Shown: positions 25,442 through 35,836, counted from the stretch's first letter. The stretch: DNA of 64,000 bases from Chitinophagaceae bacterium (GCA_016721085.1 JADKJI010000014.1:62001-126000); one strand, 5' to 3'. Notes: generated from the sequence alone by a model not told the origin. Numbers and translations are program-made.

Positions 25442-27404
25442 TTATTGTTTGCTTTCCAGGTCCATGATTTTTTCAAATATTATTTCATACTCCTTATTGC
25501 ATTGAGCCAGTTCTTTCCCTGCTGCTATAAAAGCGGTTTCTGTTTTTTGGAAAGTATTCCTGTCTGAATACACTTCTGGAGTTGGCAAGAGATGCTTGCA
25601 ACTCTATCTGTTGTTTATTAAGAGAGGCGATTTTTTCTTCCAGTTGCTGGAACTGTTTCTGGAACCGCTGTAACTCTTTTTACTTCCTTATTGATAGCTG
25701 TTGGCGCATTGTTCTCTTGCTTAGGTTTTGTACCGGTGCAGGTGCCAGCAACAACAGGGGCTGGCTTACTGGCAGCGGCATTCTTCGCATTGGCACTAGC
25801 TTGCTTTGCAGCTCTTTCTTTCCAGGCAACCCACTCTTCATAACCTCCAGAAAATTCCTTTATCTGCTGGTCTTCTATCTCCCAAATTTTATTGGCGGCT
25901 TTGGATATGAAATATCGGTCGTGACTAACGAAAATATAAGTGCCTTCATATTTCGTCAAGGAATCTGCCAGTAATTCTACCGAATGCATATCAAGGTGGT
26001 TGGTAGGCTCATCGAGCATCAGGAAATTGGCCTTGCTTACAATTGTTTTTGCCAATGCCACCCTGGCTTTCTCTCCTCCGCTTAATACTTTAATTTTCTT
26101 ATCTATCTCTTCACCCCCGAATAAGAAACAACCCAACAGGTTTCTGAGTTCTTGCTCAGACATCTGGCTGCCACATTCCTTCATCTCATCCAGTATAGTA
26201 TTGTTGATGTTCAGGGCTTCCAACTGATGCTGTGCATAGAAACTCTCTTCAACATTATGTCCCCATTTTCTATCGCCCTCATAGCTTTCTACACCGGCAA
26301 TGATTCGAAGTAGGGTAGACTTACCTTTCCGTTTGCACCAATCAGTGCAATCTTATCGCCACGATTAATTTCTACACTGGTATCTTTTACAATTGTGTTT
26401 TCTCCAAACGACTTTGTGATCTCCTTTAATTCCGCTAAAACCTTTCCAGGAACTCTGTCCACCCTGAAATTGATCTTGATATTCGGACGTTCCAATTCTG
26501 CTTCTTCAATCTTATCGAGTTTATCCAATCGTTTTTGGATACTTTGTGCCTGTGCCGCCTTACTGGCTTTAGCTTTGAAACGTTCAATGAATCTTTCCTG
26601 CTGACGGATATAATCCTGCTGGTTTTCAAATGCCTTTTGCTGAAGGTCTATCCTTATGGCTTTTTCCCTTTCATAGAAATCAAAATCGCCATTGTAGATA
26701 TTAAGCTGTTGCTGATATACTTCAACGATCTTATTCACCATCCTGTTTAGGAAGAATTTATCGTGACTTACTATCACTACTGAACCCTGATAGTGTTGCA
26801 GATATTTTTCCAGCCATTCAATGGAAGGAAGGTCAAGGTGGTTGGTAGGCTCATCGAGTAACAGTAAGTCTGGTTGCTGTAAGATCATCTTAGCCAGCAA
26901 TACCCTCATTCGCCAACCTCCACTAAATTCTTTGTAAGGTCTTTTCAGGTCGCTGTTGGCGAAGCCTAAACCCTGGAGCACTTCTGCTGTCCTGTGATGA
27001 ATAGTATAACCATCCAGCGTATCCATTTCATGAAGCCTGTCGGTGTACTCATGCAATGTTTTTTCATCGCCAGTTTTCTCCAATTCCTTTCCAATCTCTT
27101 CCAATTCTTTTTCCAATTGAAGCACTCTTTCAAAAGCACCCAATGCCACTTGTTCTATGGAATCATTTGTATCGAAACTTAGCAGATCCTGGTGCAGGTA
27201 GCCAATACTTGTATTCTTACTACGCTCAACGGTACCTCCCGAAACCTGGTATTCACCCACCAGCACTTTTAGTAATGTTGATTTACCAGTTCCGTTATAT
27301 CCAATAAGTCCGATTCTTTCTCCGGGTTGTATATGCCAGGTGGCATTTTCCACTATCACCCTTGATCCGAATTCAAAAAGCACGTTTGTCAATCCTGCGA
27401 GCAT
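25442..27404 (-). CDS. ABC-F family ATP-binding protein, three apparent frameshifts
   Basis: About 654 residues after correcting 26324-26325 (missing G, restoring GKGKST), 25677-25681 (extra A) and 25578-25579 (extra base). Two ATPase domains without membrane segments. Domain 1 has Walker A GYNGTGKST, signature FSGGWRMR and Walker B LLLLDEPTNHLD; domain 2 has GANGKGKST, LSGGEKAR and FLMLDEPTNHLD. The charged linker between them (ENQQDYIRQQERFIERFKAKASKAAQ) is the ABC-F arm, and a Lys/Ala-rich plus coiled-coil C-terminus ends ..MDLESKQ. ABC-F proteins act on the ribosome; this architecture is Uup/YheS-like. Whether it gives drug resistance cannot be told. Confidence 0.85.
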
Positions 27405-27446
27405 TTTTTTCTAATATTTTAATTATTTTCTTGCTTTTCTTTTTTT

Positions 27447-27716
27447 GCCTAATGCTTAGGGCCTAAGGCTTAAGGCTTTATTCTGTCGTCCGTCCAATGA
27501 GTAATCTTCGTAATGGGCCTATGGTAATGAACAAAAACCTCCTGGCTATTCTCTTAAGCCTTGGGCTTTAGGCCTTAGGCTTTAAGTTTTTTGCCTAATG
27601 CTAAATTCAGTAATCCGTACAAAGTTTAGTCTTCGAAATGTGGCTCTCGTAATGAACAAAAACATCCGGGATATTCTCTGCTTTAAGCCCTAGGCTTTAG
27701 GCCTTAAGCCTTAGGC
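27447..27716 (-). repeat. Two reversed copies of the GCCTAAG-terminated repeat
   Basis: Copy A (27447-27586) and copy B (27593-27716) each have heptamer termini (GCCTAATG.. left, ..CTTTAGGCCTTAGGC right) around an ~80-bp core. Read on the - strand, both cores align with the core at 18364-18762: all begin AGAGAA and share a GTTTTTGTTCATTAC-like segment, an ATTTCGAAG segment and a GTACGGATTAC-like end. Termini are near-perfect inverted repeats, a MITE-like plan. The gap 27405-27815 holds nothing else besides the -7 box at 27791. Confidence 0.85.
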
Positions 27717-27790
27717 ATCAAGCATAAAGCACCAGCCTTAAAAAAAGCCCCGCAAAAGTACTCAAATCTCCGCTGAAAGCAGATATCTTT

Positions 27791-27798
27791 TACCTTTG
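27791..27798 (+). promoter_or_regulatory. -7 promoter box of the DUF3347 gene
   Basis: TACCTTTG, an exact TAnnTTTG match, 17 bases before ATG 27816, and it supports that start over the TTG at 27807. Confidence 0.6.
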
Positions 27799-27815
27799 CA
27801 CCAAATTTGAACTAC

Positions 27816-28410
27816 ATGAAGCGTCCAGTTATGTTGTTATTAGTGTTGGTAGCCCTTGCTGTGGGTGCCTATTTCCTGTTTTTTAATAAGGAGAAAGTGG
27901 ATCGCGGCCCTAAGGACCAGCCACTTACACAGGAAGCTAATTCAGGCCCTTTTAACCAGTCGTATTCAGCGCTTCTTGACGGCCTACCTCGATATTAAAG
28001 AAGGTCTTTTTAAAGACGATACGGTGGCAATAAATAAGGCCGCGGTGGCCCTTCAGGTGGCAGCTGATAGTTTAAAAGTGAACGATATGAAAGCGGATTC
28101 CCTGATTAAGGAAACTGCAAAGAATTATGCAGCTACCATCAGCGGTTCAGCCAAGGGACTTTTAGGGGAAGCCGATATTGAAGCAAAACGCAAGGAATTC
28201 GAAATGATCACCAACGTTCTTTATGACCTCACCCGTACAGTGAAATATGATGGTAAAAAAATATATTATCAGTACTGTCCCATGGCTTTTAATAATAAAG
28301 GAGCCTATTGGTTGAGTGGGGAGAGGGAAATACAGAACCCTTATTTCGGTGCAAAAATGCCCGACTGTGGTAGTCTGGAAGATTCTCTTGATTTTTCCCA
28401 AAAGAAATAG
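27816..28410 (+). CDS. DUF3347 domain protein with C-terminal metal-binding-like motif, frameshifted near 27971
   Basis: About 197 residues. A membrane anchor or signal (VMLLLVLVALAVGAYFLFF) is followed by a DUF3347 helical domain (TAYLDIKEGLFKDDTVAINK, AVALQVAADSL). After FNQSYSA the frame fails around 27969-27974, and one extra base explains it. The C-terminus YYQYCPMAFNNKGAYWLS and NPYFGAKMPDCG resembles the heavy-metal-binding segment often joined to DUF3347 or to CusB-type efflux adaptors, with two Cys and two Met as candidate ligands. A copper/heavy-metal periplasmic role is inference. It is followed 55 bases later by the TonB receptor. Confidence 0.78.
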
Positions 28411-28465
28411 TTGATTTAACCAGTATGGTGAACCATGCGCCTTCTGGTTTGTTGAAACCTTATCG

Positions 28466-30807
28466 ATGAAATATCTGTTCCTGTTTTTGTGCTTACTGGG
28501 TAGTCTGTTCTCTATTTCTCAGAATAAATATACCCTCAGTGGTTATATCAAAGATTCACTCTCCGGTGAAACTATGATAGGCGCTTCCATTTCTTTTAAT
28601 GGCAAAGGGGTTACCAGTAACCAATATGGCTTCTATTCAATAACACTGCCTAAGGGCTCTTACCAGATTATTGCTTCTTTTGCGGGGTATCAGCCTCAAC
28701 AGATTTCAATCAATTTGGATTCCAGCTTTCAACTCAATTTCCAGTTATTACAACGCTCCGTATTGCAGGAAGTAGTGGTCTATAGCAAAAGACGTGATGG
28801 TAATGTGAAGAATGCCCAAATGGGTAAGTTCGACCTGAGTAATGCACAACTGAAATCTGTCCCGGTAATCTTTGGTGAAGTCGACTTGCTTAAGACCCTG
28901 CAACTATTACCCGGTGTCAGGAACGCAGGAGAAGGAAATACGGGATTGTATGTTAGGGGTGGTGGACCCGACCAGAACCTGATTCTTCTCGATGATGCTA
29001 TAGTTTACAATACCGGACATCTGTTCGGTTTCTTTTCTATATTTAATTCAGATGCCATAAAGAACACCTCCCTTATAAAAGGGGGAATGCCTGCGCAATA
29101 TGGGGGCCGTTTATCTTCCGTACTCGATGTTTCGATGAAGGAAGGTAATATGAAGAAATATGAAGTGGAAGGTGGGATAGGAGCTATTGCCTCCCGGCTT
29201 TCGGTTCAAGGACCCATAAAGAAAGACAAAGCTTCCTTCATGGTTTCTGCAAGAAGGACATATGTTGATGTTATAGCCACCCCTTTTATTCCAAAGACCA
29301 GTGACTTTTATGGTTCCGGTTATTATTTCTATGACCTCAATGCAAAAGTGAATTATAAATTCTCTGAAAAAGATCGCGTATATCTTAGTGGTTATTTTGG
29401 TCGGGATGTTTTTACATTTAATAATTCAAACAGATCCTTCAAAGCGAATATTCCATGGGGAAATTCAACAGCTACACTTAGATGGAATCACGTTTTCAAT
29501 AAAAACTGTTCGCCAATACCACTTTAGTTTATAACGACTATTATTTCTCCTTTGGAGGCTCCCAAAACGATTTCAATATCAAACTGAATTCAGGTATCAG
29601 GGATGCAACAGCGAAAGTGGACTTCGACTATTTTCCAGCCCCTCAGCATAAGCTGAAATTCGGAGGATTATATACCTATCATAAATTCACTCCTAATATT
29701 GTTAGTGGAAGTCAGGGTAGCACCACTTTTGATCCCAATAATGAAAGCGTAAAGTTTGCAGGTGAAGCTGGTTTATATGTTCAGCACGACTGGGATATAA
29801 GTGATGATGTGAAACTTAGTTCAGGATTGCGTTATAGCCAGTTTACACAGTTAGGGCCTTATACTATTTATAATAGGGATATTGATGGAAATAAAACGGA
29901 CAGTACAGTTTATTCCAATGGACAACCCATAAAGAATTACGGTGGTCTCGAACCAAGGATGACACTGCGGTATTCACTAACCGATGAAACCTCAATAAAG
30001 GCTTCTGTGACCCGAAATCTCCAATATATCCATCTGGTAAGTAATGCAGGTTCTACCTTGCCAACAGACCTATGGGTGCCCAGTACTTACAGGGTGAAAC
30101 CACAGATCAGTTGGATGTATGCCGCTGGATTATTCAAGAATTTCAAAGACAATATGTATGAGACTTCTTTAGAAGTCTATTTTAAGGATATGCAGAACCA
30201 GATTGAGTATAAGGAAGGGTATACGCAAAGCCTTAAAGATCCGGAAGAAGATTTTGTATTTGGTAAGGGTTGGAGTTATGGCTCCGAAATATTCATCAAC
30301 AAAGTGAGGGGTCGATTTACCGGATGGATCGGTTATACTTTAAGCTGGACCTGGAGGAAATTCCCTCAATTGAACGGGGGAGAGAAGTATCCTGCAAAAT
30401 ACGATCGTCGCCACGACCTTAGTGTTGTTGGTATGTACGACCTCAATAAGAAATGGAAGTTCTCAGCGGTATTCGTTTATGGTACCGGAAATTCAACCAC
30501 ACTTCCAGAACGGTTCTACATCGTTAATGGAGTGCTTACTCAGGAATATAGTAAGGTGAATCAATACAGGCTGCCTTCTTATCATCGGTTAGACTTATCT
30601 GCTACCCTAACGCCAAAACAGCCTAAAAGCGGTAAGTTCACGCACTATTGGGTTTTCAGCATCTATAATAGCTATAGCAGGATGAATCCTTATTTCATCT
30701 ACTTTGATCAGACAGGAAGTCCTTTTGATGGTAGCTTGAAAATAGATGCCCGTCAGGTATCCCTTTTCCCGATACTGCCTTCGGTTACCTGGAATTTCAA
30801 ATTCTAA
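28466..30807 (+). CDS. TonB-dependent receptor with carboxypeptidase-regulatory-like N-terminal domain, frameshifted at 29501-29505
   Basis: About 780 residues. Signal peptide (FLFLCLLGSLFSIS), then a CarboxypepD_reg-like beta domain (KYTLSGYIKDSLSGETMIGA, residues ~22-105), plug domain (ELQLLPGVRNAGEGNTGLYVRGG-like region, GHLFGFFSIFNSDAIKNTSL), then a long barrel ending SVTWNFKF with terminal Phe. At A5 (29501-29505) one A is missing; restoring it gives KKLFANTTLVYNDYYFSFGG. It imports a bulky ligand across the outer membrane using TonB energy; the ligand is unknown. No SusD partner is adjacent, but a DUF3347 gene just upstream makes a metal-related ligand possible. Confidence 0.85.
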
Positions 30808-30819
30808 TTTGAAGCAGCA

Positions 30820-32388
30820 TTATTTGTATTCTCCATAAACGCTACGGAGTTCATCAGCTATTTCACCTAATGTACATTTGTGCTCCACTGCTTCAATAAC
30901 AGTTGGCATTATGTTTTCACTGCTACTGGCCTTATCATTCAATTGCTGCAATAACTGATCACATTTTGCAGGATCACGATTGCTTTTTAAAGAATCTATT
31001 CTTGCAATCTGTTCAGCCCTTATGGTATCATCCACTTTTAGTAGTGGGAAATGAGTGTCTGAATTCACCTGAAATTTATTGACGCCTACTATTATCTTTT
31101 CTCCTCTTTCTATTTGACGCTGGTAGTCGTAAGCGCTTCTGGCAATTTCATCTTGCATAAACCCTTCTTCGATAGCACTTACACTTCCTCCCATGGCATC
31201 AATCTTATCCATCAATTGTTTTGCAGCCATTTCCACTTCAGCGGTAAGAGCCTCTACAAAATAACTTCCTGCTAATGGATCTACAGTATCTGGTACTCCA
31301 CTTTCAAACGCAACAATCTGTTGTGTTCTAAGGGCGGTACGGGCGGCTTCTTCTGTTGGCAGACTCAGTGCTTCGTCGTATCCGTTTGTATGAAGGCTTT
31401 GTGTTCCACCAAGTATGGCCGATAGTGTTTGAAGTGTAACGCGTGAAATGTTATTTAGCGGTTGCTGTGCTGTAAGCGTGCTTCCTCCGGTTTGAGTATG
31501 GAAACGAAGCATCATCGCTTTTGGATCAGTTGCTCCAAGATCTTTCATTATTCCGGCCCACATACGTCGGGCTGCTCTAAATTTGGCAACTTCTTCAAAC
31601 AGGTTGTTATGCGCATTGAAAAAGAAGGAGAGTCGTTTTCCAAATACATTTATGTCAAGACCCTTTTCTATAGCAGCTTTTACATAGGCTTTCCCATTAC
31701 TTAGTGTGAATGCAATTTCCTGAACAGCCGTGCTGCCTGCCTCCCTTATATGATATCCTGAAATGGAAATAGTATTCCACTTCGGTAAATCGCTGGCGCA
31801 ATATTCAAAGATGTCTGTAATGATACGCATGGATGGCTTTGGCGGATATATATAAGTCCCCCTGGCCGCATATTCTTTCAGTATATCATTCTGGATGGTT
31901 CCTGTAATCTTCTTAAGGTCGCCTCCCTGTTGTTTTGCAAGCGCAACATAAAATGCCAGCAGTATAAAACCCGTTGCATTAATGGTCATTGATGTAGACA
32001 CCTCTTCCAGTTTTATACCCTGGAATAAGGTCTGCATGTCTTCGATGCTATCAATAGCAACACCTACTTTTCCAACCTCACCTTCTGCCAATTCATGATC
32101 GCTATCATATCCAATTTGAGTTGGAAGGTCAAAGGCAACGCTTAATCCACTCACACCTTGATTCAGCAGATAATGATACCTTTTATTGCTTTCTGCCGCT
32201 GTACTAAAACCAGCATACTGGCGCATCGTCCAAAGCTTGCCCCTGTACATATCTTCCTGAACACCTCGTGTGAATGGGAATTGTCCGGGTAAATCAGTTG
32301 ATAAACTTTTTAAACCTGCAATTTCTTCAGGAGTGTAAAGTTGCTTGATTTCTATGCCGCTGTCGGTTAATTTCTTATTGTCAGACAT
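30820..32388 (-). CDS. Methylmalonyl-CoA mutase family, catalytic (large) subunit without B12-binding domain
   Basis: 522 residues, the size of the barrel domain alone. FPFTRGV, LWTMRQYAGFSTA, GLSVAFDLPTQIGYDSDH and GEVGKVGVAIDS are standard for acyl-CoA mutases. ARGTYIYPP keeps the Arg that corresponds to Arg207 of methylmalonyl-CoA mutase, whereas isobutyryl-CoA mutases have Gln there, so a methylmalonyl-type substrate is favoured (family knowledge). The protein ends at SVYGEYK with no cobalamin (DxHxxG) domain, so a separate small subunit is needed; none is in the window. It converges on the TonB gene with a 12-base gap. Confidence 0.9.
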   Translation of the reverse strand: MSDNKKLTDSGIEIKQLYTPEEIAGLKSLSTDLPGQFPFTRGVQEDMYRGKLWTMRQYAGFSTAAESNKRYHYLLNQGVSGLSVAFDLPTQIGYDSDHELAEGEVGKVGVAIDSIEDMQTLFQGIKLEEVSTSMTINATGFILLAFYVALAKQQGGDLKKITGTIQNDILKEYAARGTYIYPPKPSMRIITDIFEYCASDLPKWNTISISGYHIREAGSTAVQEIAFTLSNGKAYVKAAIEKGLDINVFGKRLSFFFNAHNNLFEEVAKFRAARRMWAGIMKDLGATDPKAMMLRFHTQTGGSTLTAQQPLNNISRVTLQTLSAILGGTQSLHTNGYDEALSLPTEEAARTALRTQQIVAFESGVPDTVDPLAGSYFVEALTAEVEMAAKQLMDKIDAMGGSVSAIEEGFMQDEIARSAYDYQRQIERGEKIIVGVNKFQVNSDTHFPLLKVDDTIRAEQIARIDSLKSNRDPAKCDQLLQQLNDKASSSENIMPTVIEAVEHKCTLGEIADELRSVYGEYK

Positions 32389-32426
32389 AAGCAGGTATTG
32401 AAATGTAAAGAATGGAGAGACTCAAT

Positions 32427-32952
32427 CTATCTCAATAGTTTCTTGGCTTCGAAACTCAGTACTTCACTTACAACGCTATGCAGAGAGGCTTTTGGGTTTT
32501 GGTGAATCATTTCCAGAATACTTTTATTCAAATCCAATCCGCTTGCATCTGGAGGGAGAAATGAAGACACCTGGTTTATGATTAAGCAAGTTTTGGTCTT
32601 TCAGGTTCCTTATAGCTTCCCAGGCTTCTGCGCTGACATATATCTGCTGGGTGATATTATAATCAAATTCCTGACGGATGGATTGTGTAAGGATCGATTG
32701 CATTTCTCTGAGGCCAACTCCTTGTTGGTTCAGCCTGTTGATGAGGCTGGGAAGGGAAATTCTTTCTGCCAATAAAATAAGCCTCTCATAGGCCTGTAAT
32801 TGCATATTGGTTGATGGGGGAGCCATAGTTCCGGATTCTTTTCTGGCAAGGGCGGCATTCGCTTCTTTTCTTTGTTTCCAGAACAGGAAAGCTAGTCCTC
32901 CACCCAGTAAAGCGGCAATCGAAAACGCGATAATTGACTCAGTAGTGCTCAT
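32427..32952 (-). CDS. Small membrane-anchored protein (DUF7935-like), frameshifted near 32580
   Basis: About 174 residues from ATG 32952. An N-terminal TM helix (IIAFSIAALLGGGLAFLFW) is followed by a short basic linker and a helical soluble domain (QLQAYERLILLAERISLPSLI, REFDYNITQQIYVSAEAWEAI). The frame breaks near 32575-32585. In the other frame the expected continuation reads NQVSSFLPPDASGLDLNKSI and ends AKKLLR at a TAG at 32427-32429. It resembles a Bacteroidota-specific family I know as DUF7935; function unknown. It lies 38 bases upstream of the mutase gene on the same strand. Confidence 0.65.
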
Positions 32953-33128
32953 TGAGATATATTGATTTGGTACAAAATTAAGGATTGATCCTGATGCAAC
33001 CACCTAATTTAATGGTGCGCAGGAGTAAAGACCCTGTTTACGCAACAGGGAATAAACGCTGTTTACGCATTTGGAGTGTTTTGATAGCTGAATTTTATCG
33101 TATTTTTGTAAAAGAAAATTATTGTACC

Positions 33129-33473
33129 ATGGAATTGACAATGACTTCCCCTGTTTCTTTTACTGCCGAAGCAGTTACTGAAATCAAGCGTTTGATGAAC
33201 GCCGAAGGATTTGATGCTACTCATCAATTACGCATTGGCGTAAAAGGTGGGGGCTGCTCTGGCCTAACTTATGTACTTGGCTTTGATCAAAAGGAAGAGG
33301 CTGATGAGGCTCACGAATTCCAGGGACTTCCTTTCATAATGAATAAGTCGCACGGCATTTATCTGATGGGAATGGAAATTGACTGGCAGGATGGATTGAA
33401 TTCACGTGGGTTTGTTTTCAATAACCCGAATGCTTCCAAAACTTGTGGTTGCGGAACTTCTTTCTCAGTATAA
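33129..33473 (+). CDS. A-type iron-sulfur carrier (IscA/SufA/HesB family)
   Basis: 114 residues from ATG 33129. The three cluster cysteines are Cys43 in GGGCSG, and Cys106 and Cys108 in TCGCG, the canonical A-type pattern. It carries Fe-S clusters from the assembly scaffold to apo-targets in the cytoplasm. The other suf/isc genes are not in the window, so whether it is SufA or ErpA-like is open. A hairpin with T tract follows at once. Confidence 0.9.
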   Translation: MELTMTSPVSFTAEAVTEIKRLMNAEGFDATHQLRIGVKGGGCSGLTYVLGFDQKEEADEAHEFQGLPFIMNKSHGIYLMGMEIDWQDGLNSRGFVFNNPNASKTCGCGTSFSV

Positions 33474-33494
33474 GAAATCGATTCAAATAGTAAG

Positions 33495-33535
33495 CACCGG
33501 CAATCGAAGTGAAAACTTAAGTTGCCGGTGTTTTA
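33495..33535 (+). terminator. Intrinsic terminator behind the A-type carrier
   Basis: CACCGGCAA (33495-33503) pairs with TTGCCGGTG (33522-33530), followed by TTTTATTT. It lies between convergent genes and touches the stop of the response regulator, so it may serve both. Confidence 0.65.
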
Positions 33536-34243
33536 TTTAACTAAACCTGTAGAAATAGTATTTACATTAAACCGGAAGCCGACCCCATGAATGGTTTCCA
33601 GAACTACTTCAGGATCCACTTTGAAATGCTTGCGGAGTTTGGCCATAAAAACATCCATACTGCGTCCAAGAAAATAATCGTCTTTACCCCAAACATTTAA
33701 AAGCACTTCCTCGCGTTTTAGTACCCTGTTTGGATGTTCGCATAAAAATTTTAATAAATCTGCTTCCCGTTGTGTTAAGGAGGCTACGCCTAAAGGAGTA
33801 TCGAATTTGAGATCGGTATATGAGAATTGCATTTTCCCAATTCGATATAGTTCCTGATTCTCTGAGTGTAGCTTTTTTGTTCTTCTCAAAAACACATCTA
33901 TGCGCATTACCAGTTCTTTCATACTGAAAGGCTTGGTGATATAATCATCAGCTCCGGTTTGAAAACCCTTAAGCTTATCTTCTTCCATTATCTTGGCAGT
34001 GATAAAAAGTATAGGAATTACATCGCTTTGTTGCCTTATCTTTTTTGCTACTGTAAAGCCATCCTTATGGGGCATCATTACATCAAGAAGACAAATATCA
34101 AACCCATCTTTATCAAATGTATCAAGCGCTGCTTGTCCATCAAGAACATGGGTTACTTCAAAGCCAGCTTCTTCAAGACTGTCTTTTATGACGAATCCCA
34201 ACTGAATATCGTCTTCTGCTAAAAGGATTCTTGCTTTTTTCAT
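33533..34243 (-). CDS. OmpR/PhoB-family response regulator
   Basis: 236 residues from ATG 34243. Receiver domain (1-~120): acidic pocket AEDD, phospho-acceptor Asp in ICLLDVMMP, switch Thr in LFITAK, Lys in YITKPFS. C-terminal winged-helix DNA-binding domain (~135-232): LTQREADLLKFL, RVLKREEVLLNVWGKDDYFLGRSMDVFMAKLR, ETIHGVGFRF. It starts 10 bases after the kinase gene, so the pair is co-transcribed. The arrangement resembles the RprXY-type systems of Bacteroidota; regulated genes are unknown. Confidence 0.93.
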   Translation of the reverse strand: MKKARILLAEDDIQLGFVIKDSLEEAGFEVTHVLDGQAALDTFDKDGFDICLLDVMMPHKDGFTVAKKIRQQSDVIPILFITAKIMEEDKLKGFQTGADDYITKPFSMKELVMRIDVFLRRTKKLHSENQELYRIGKMQFSYTDLKFDTPLGVASLTQREADLLKFLCEHPNRVLKREEVLLNVWGKDDYFLGRSMDVFMAKLRKHFKVDPEVVLETIHGVGFRFNVNTISTGLVK

Positions 34244-34253
34244 TTGATAATTT

Positions 34254-35519
34254 TTAGCGGTTTGGCAATAATATCCTGAAATCAGTTCCAATACCTGGCA
34301 CGCTGTTCACAACAATTTTTCCATTGTGCCCATCAATGATTTTCTTTACAAAATTCAGTCCAAGACCAAATCCTTTTACATTATGTACATTTCCAGTTGG
34401 CACCCGATAAAACTTCTGGAATATCCTTGACATGAATTTCTTTTCTATTCCTATTCCGTTGTCTTTAATTGAAATGAAATTATCGCCATTTTCTTCGCCG
34501 ATCTCAATAATGATTTTCGGTTGTTTCGAATACTTTATGGCATTTTCAATAAGATTTACAATTGCCAATTGGAAATGGGAAGCATCTAATAATGCAGTTT
34601 CCTGAGGGTTTTCTGTTTTTATTTCAATTATAGCATTGCTTCCCTCAATTAAAGGTTGCAGTTGTTTTAATGAAAGATCGATTATGTCTTTAATATTACA
34701 TTCCTTCTTTTCAAGAGGTAACTCCCTGCTTTCGCTGGTTGCAATTTTCAACAACCTCTCAACCTGGCTTTGCAAATGATCGGTCTGATATTGGATGATG
34801 CTTGAATAGTTTTGTAATTTCTCGGGTTTGGTATGAATATCCTGCTGCCTTAGAACATCTGCAGCAATCTTAATTACAGCTAATGGGGTCCTGAATTCAT
34901 GAGTAAAATTGTTCACGAAATCTTTCTGAATCTCTACAAGGAACTTTTGCCTGTAAAAATAGAACAAGCTTATGGCCATTGCAATCAGCACCACTATCAA
35001 GGTACCTGTACTGATGAACCACAATTTCATTTGTCCAAGTACATATTTCTGCCTGTGAGGAAAATAAATAATTATATACTGGAAATCTCTCTTGAAGAAC
35101 TGAAGGTTTTTTGTTGTATCTGCCTCGAATCTGGAAGCAACTGTTGATAAATATCTTGTGGAACTGTAGTTGTTTGATTCCATTTCATGAATAGCCATGA
35201 AACAATCAGTAAGTACATCAAAATCGGTTAACTCCTGTTTTAGATAATAGGAGAGTGAGTCAATAGAAGGCTTAGTGTCAAACTTAAAAAGGAAATAATC
35301 TGGTTGAGGATGTTCAATTAGGTTTTGAAGAGGTATATCCAGATTCCTGCTTAGGTCAACATCTTCATATATGCCTCTTATGCTTTTTACAACATTTACA
35401 TTAAAGTTCTTTTGTTCGAATGTATAAATGGTATTCAGCCAGTATAATTGTATGATAACGATGCCTGCAGCTAGTATTGCGGCACTTAGTACAATCCATT
35501 TTACAAGTTTTGATCGCAT
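34254..35519 (-). CDS. Membrane sensor histidine kinase
   Basis: 421 residues. TM1 (LSAAILAAGIVIIQLYW, ~11-27) and TM2 (WFISTGTLIVVLIAMAISLFYFY, ~167-189) enclose a ~135-residue periplasmic sensor with no recognised domain. The phospho-acceptor is His207 in FTHEFRTPL. ATP-binding motifs are an N-box in LIENAIKYS, G1 in KDNGIGIEK and G2 in GFGLGL. There is no HAMP domain. It is the first gene of the kinase-regulator pair; a perfect inverted repeat lies 65-82 bases upstream and may be an autoregulatory site. Confidence 0.93.
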   Translation of the reverse strand: MRSKLVKWIVLSAAILAAGIVIIQLYWLNTIYTFEQKNFNVNVVKSIRGIYEDVDLSRNLDIPLQNLIEHPQPDYFLFKFDTKPSIDSLSYYLKQELTDFDVLTDCFMAIHEMESNNYSSTRYLSTVASRFEADTTKNLQFFKRDFQYIIIYFPHRQKYVLGQMKLWFISTGTLIVVLIAMAISLFYFYRQKFLVEIQKDFVNNFTHEFRTPLAVIKIAADVLRQQDIHTKPEKLQNYSSIIQYQTDHLQSQVERLLKIATSESRELPLEKKECNIKDIIDLSLKQLQPLIEGSNAIIEIKTENPQETALLDASHFQLAIVNLIENAIKYSKQPKIIIEIGEENGDNFISIKDNGIGIEKKFMSRIFQKFYRVPTGNVHNVKGFGLGLNFVKKIIDGHNGKIVVNSVPGIGTDFRILLPNR

Positions 35520-35583
35520 ATTATTTGAAAGAACAAATATGCTGCCTCTTGAGTTATTAAACGCTACAGGCTTGTTATTCTCT

Positions 35584-35601
35584 CGTTAACATAGGTTAAC
35601 G
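35584..35601. promoter_or_regulatory. Perfect CGTTAAC-N4-GTTAACG inverted repeat upstream of the kinase-regulator operon
   Basis: 7-bp arms with spacer ATAG, 65 bases before the kinase ATG; a second palindrome TGGTTAACCA lies at 35644-35653. The half-site GTTAAC and its location suit a dimeric regulator such as the OmpR-type protein encoded downstream (inference). The rest of the 340-bp gap 35520-35859 shows only the secDF terminator. Confidence 0.55.
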
Positions 35602-35810
35602 ATTTGTCTTTCAGTCTGTTACTGGAATCAATTAGTTAATGGTTGGTTAACCACCTGTACCTCTATTGACCAGAATGGAATAAAATTATAGATTCATGAA
35701 AGCAATTCATGGATTGAAAATAGACTTTAAGCGATATTGATAATTGAATTCAGCTTTTTGTTTCTTTTGCTACCTCTGTCCATTTCTCCATGCTTTTGTT
35801 TGAATAAAAA

Positions 35811-35836
35811 AAGCCTGCAGTTTTCACTGCAGGCTT
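35811..35836 (-). terminator. Intrinsic terminator of secDF
   Basis: AAGCCTGCAGT (35811-35821) pairs perfectly with ACTGCAGGCTT (35826-35836). On the - strand it is followed by seven U, 24 bases after the secDF stop. Confidence 0.85.
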
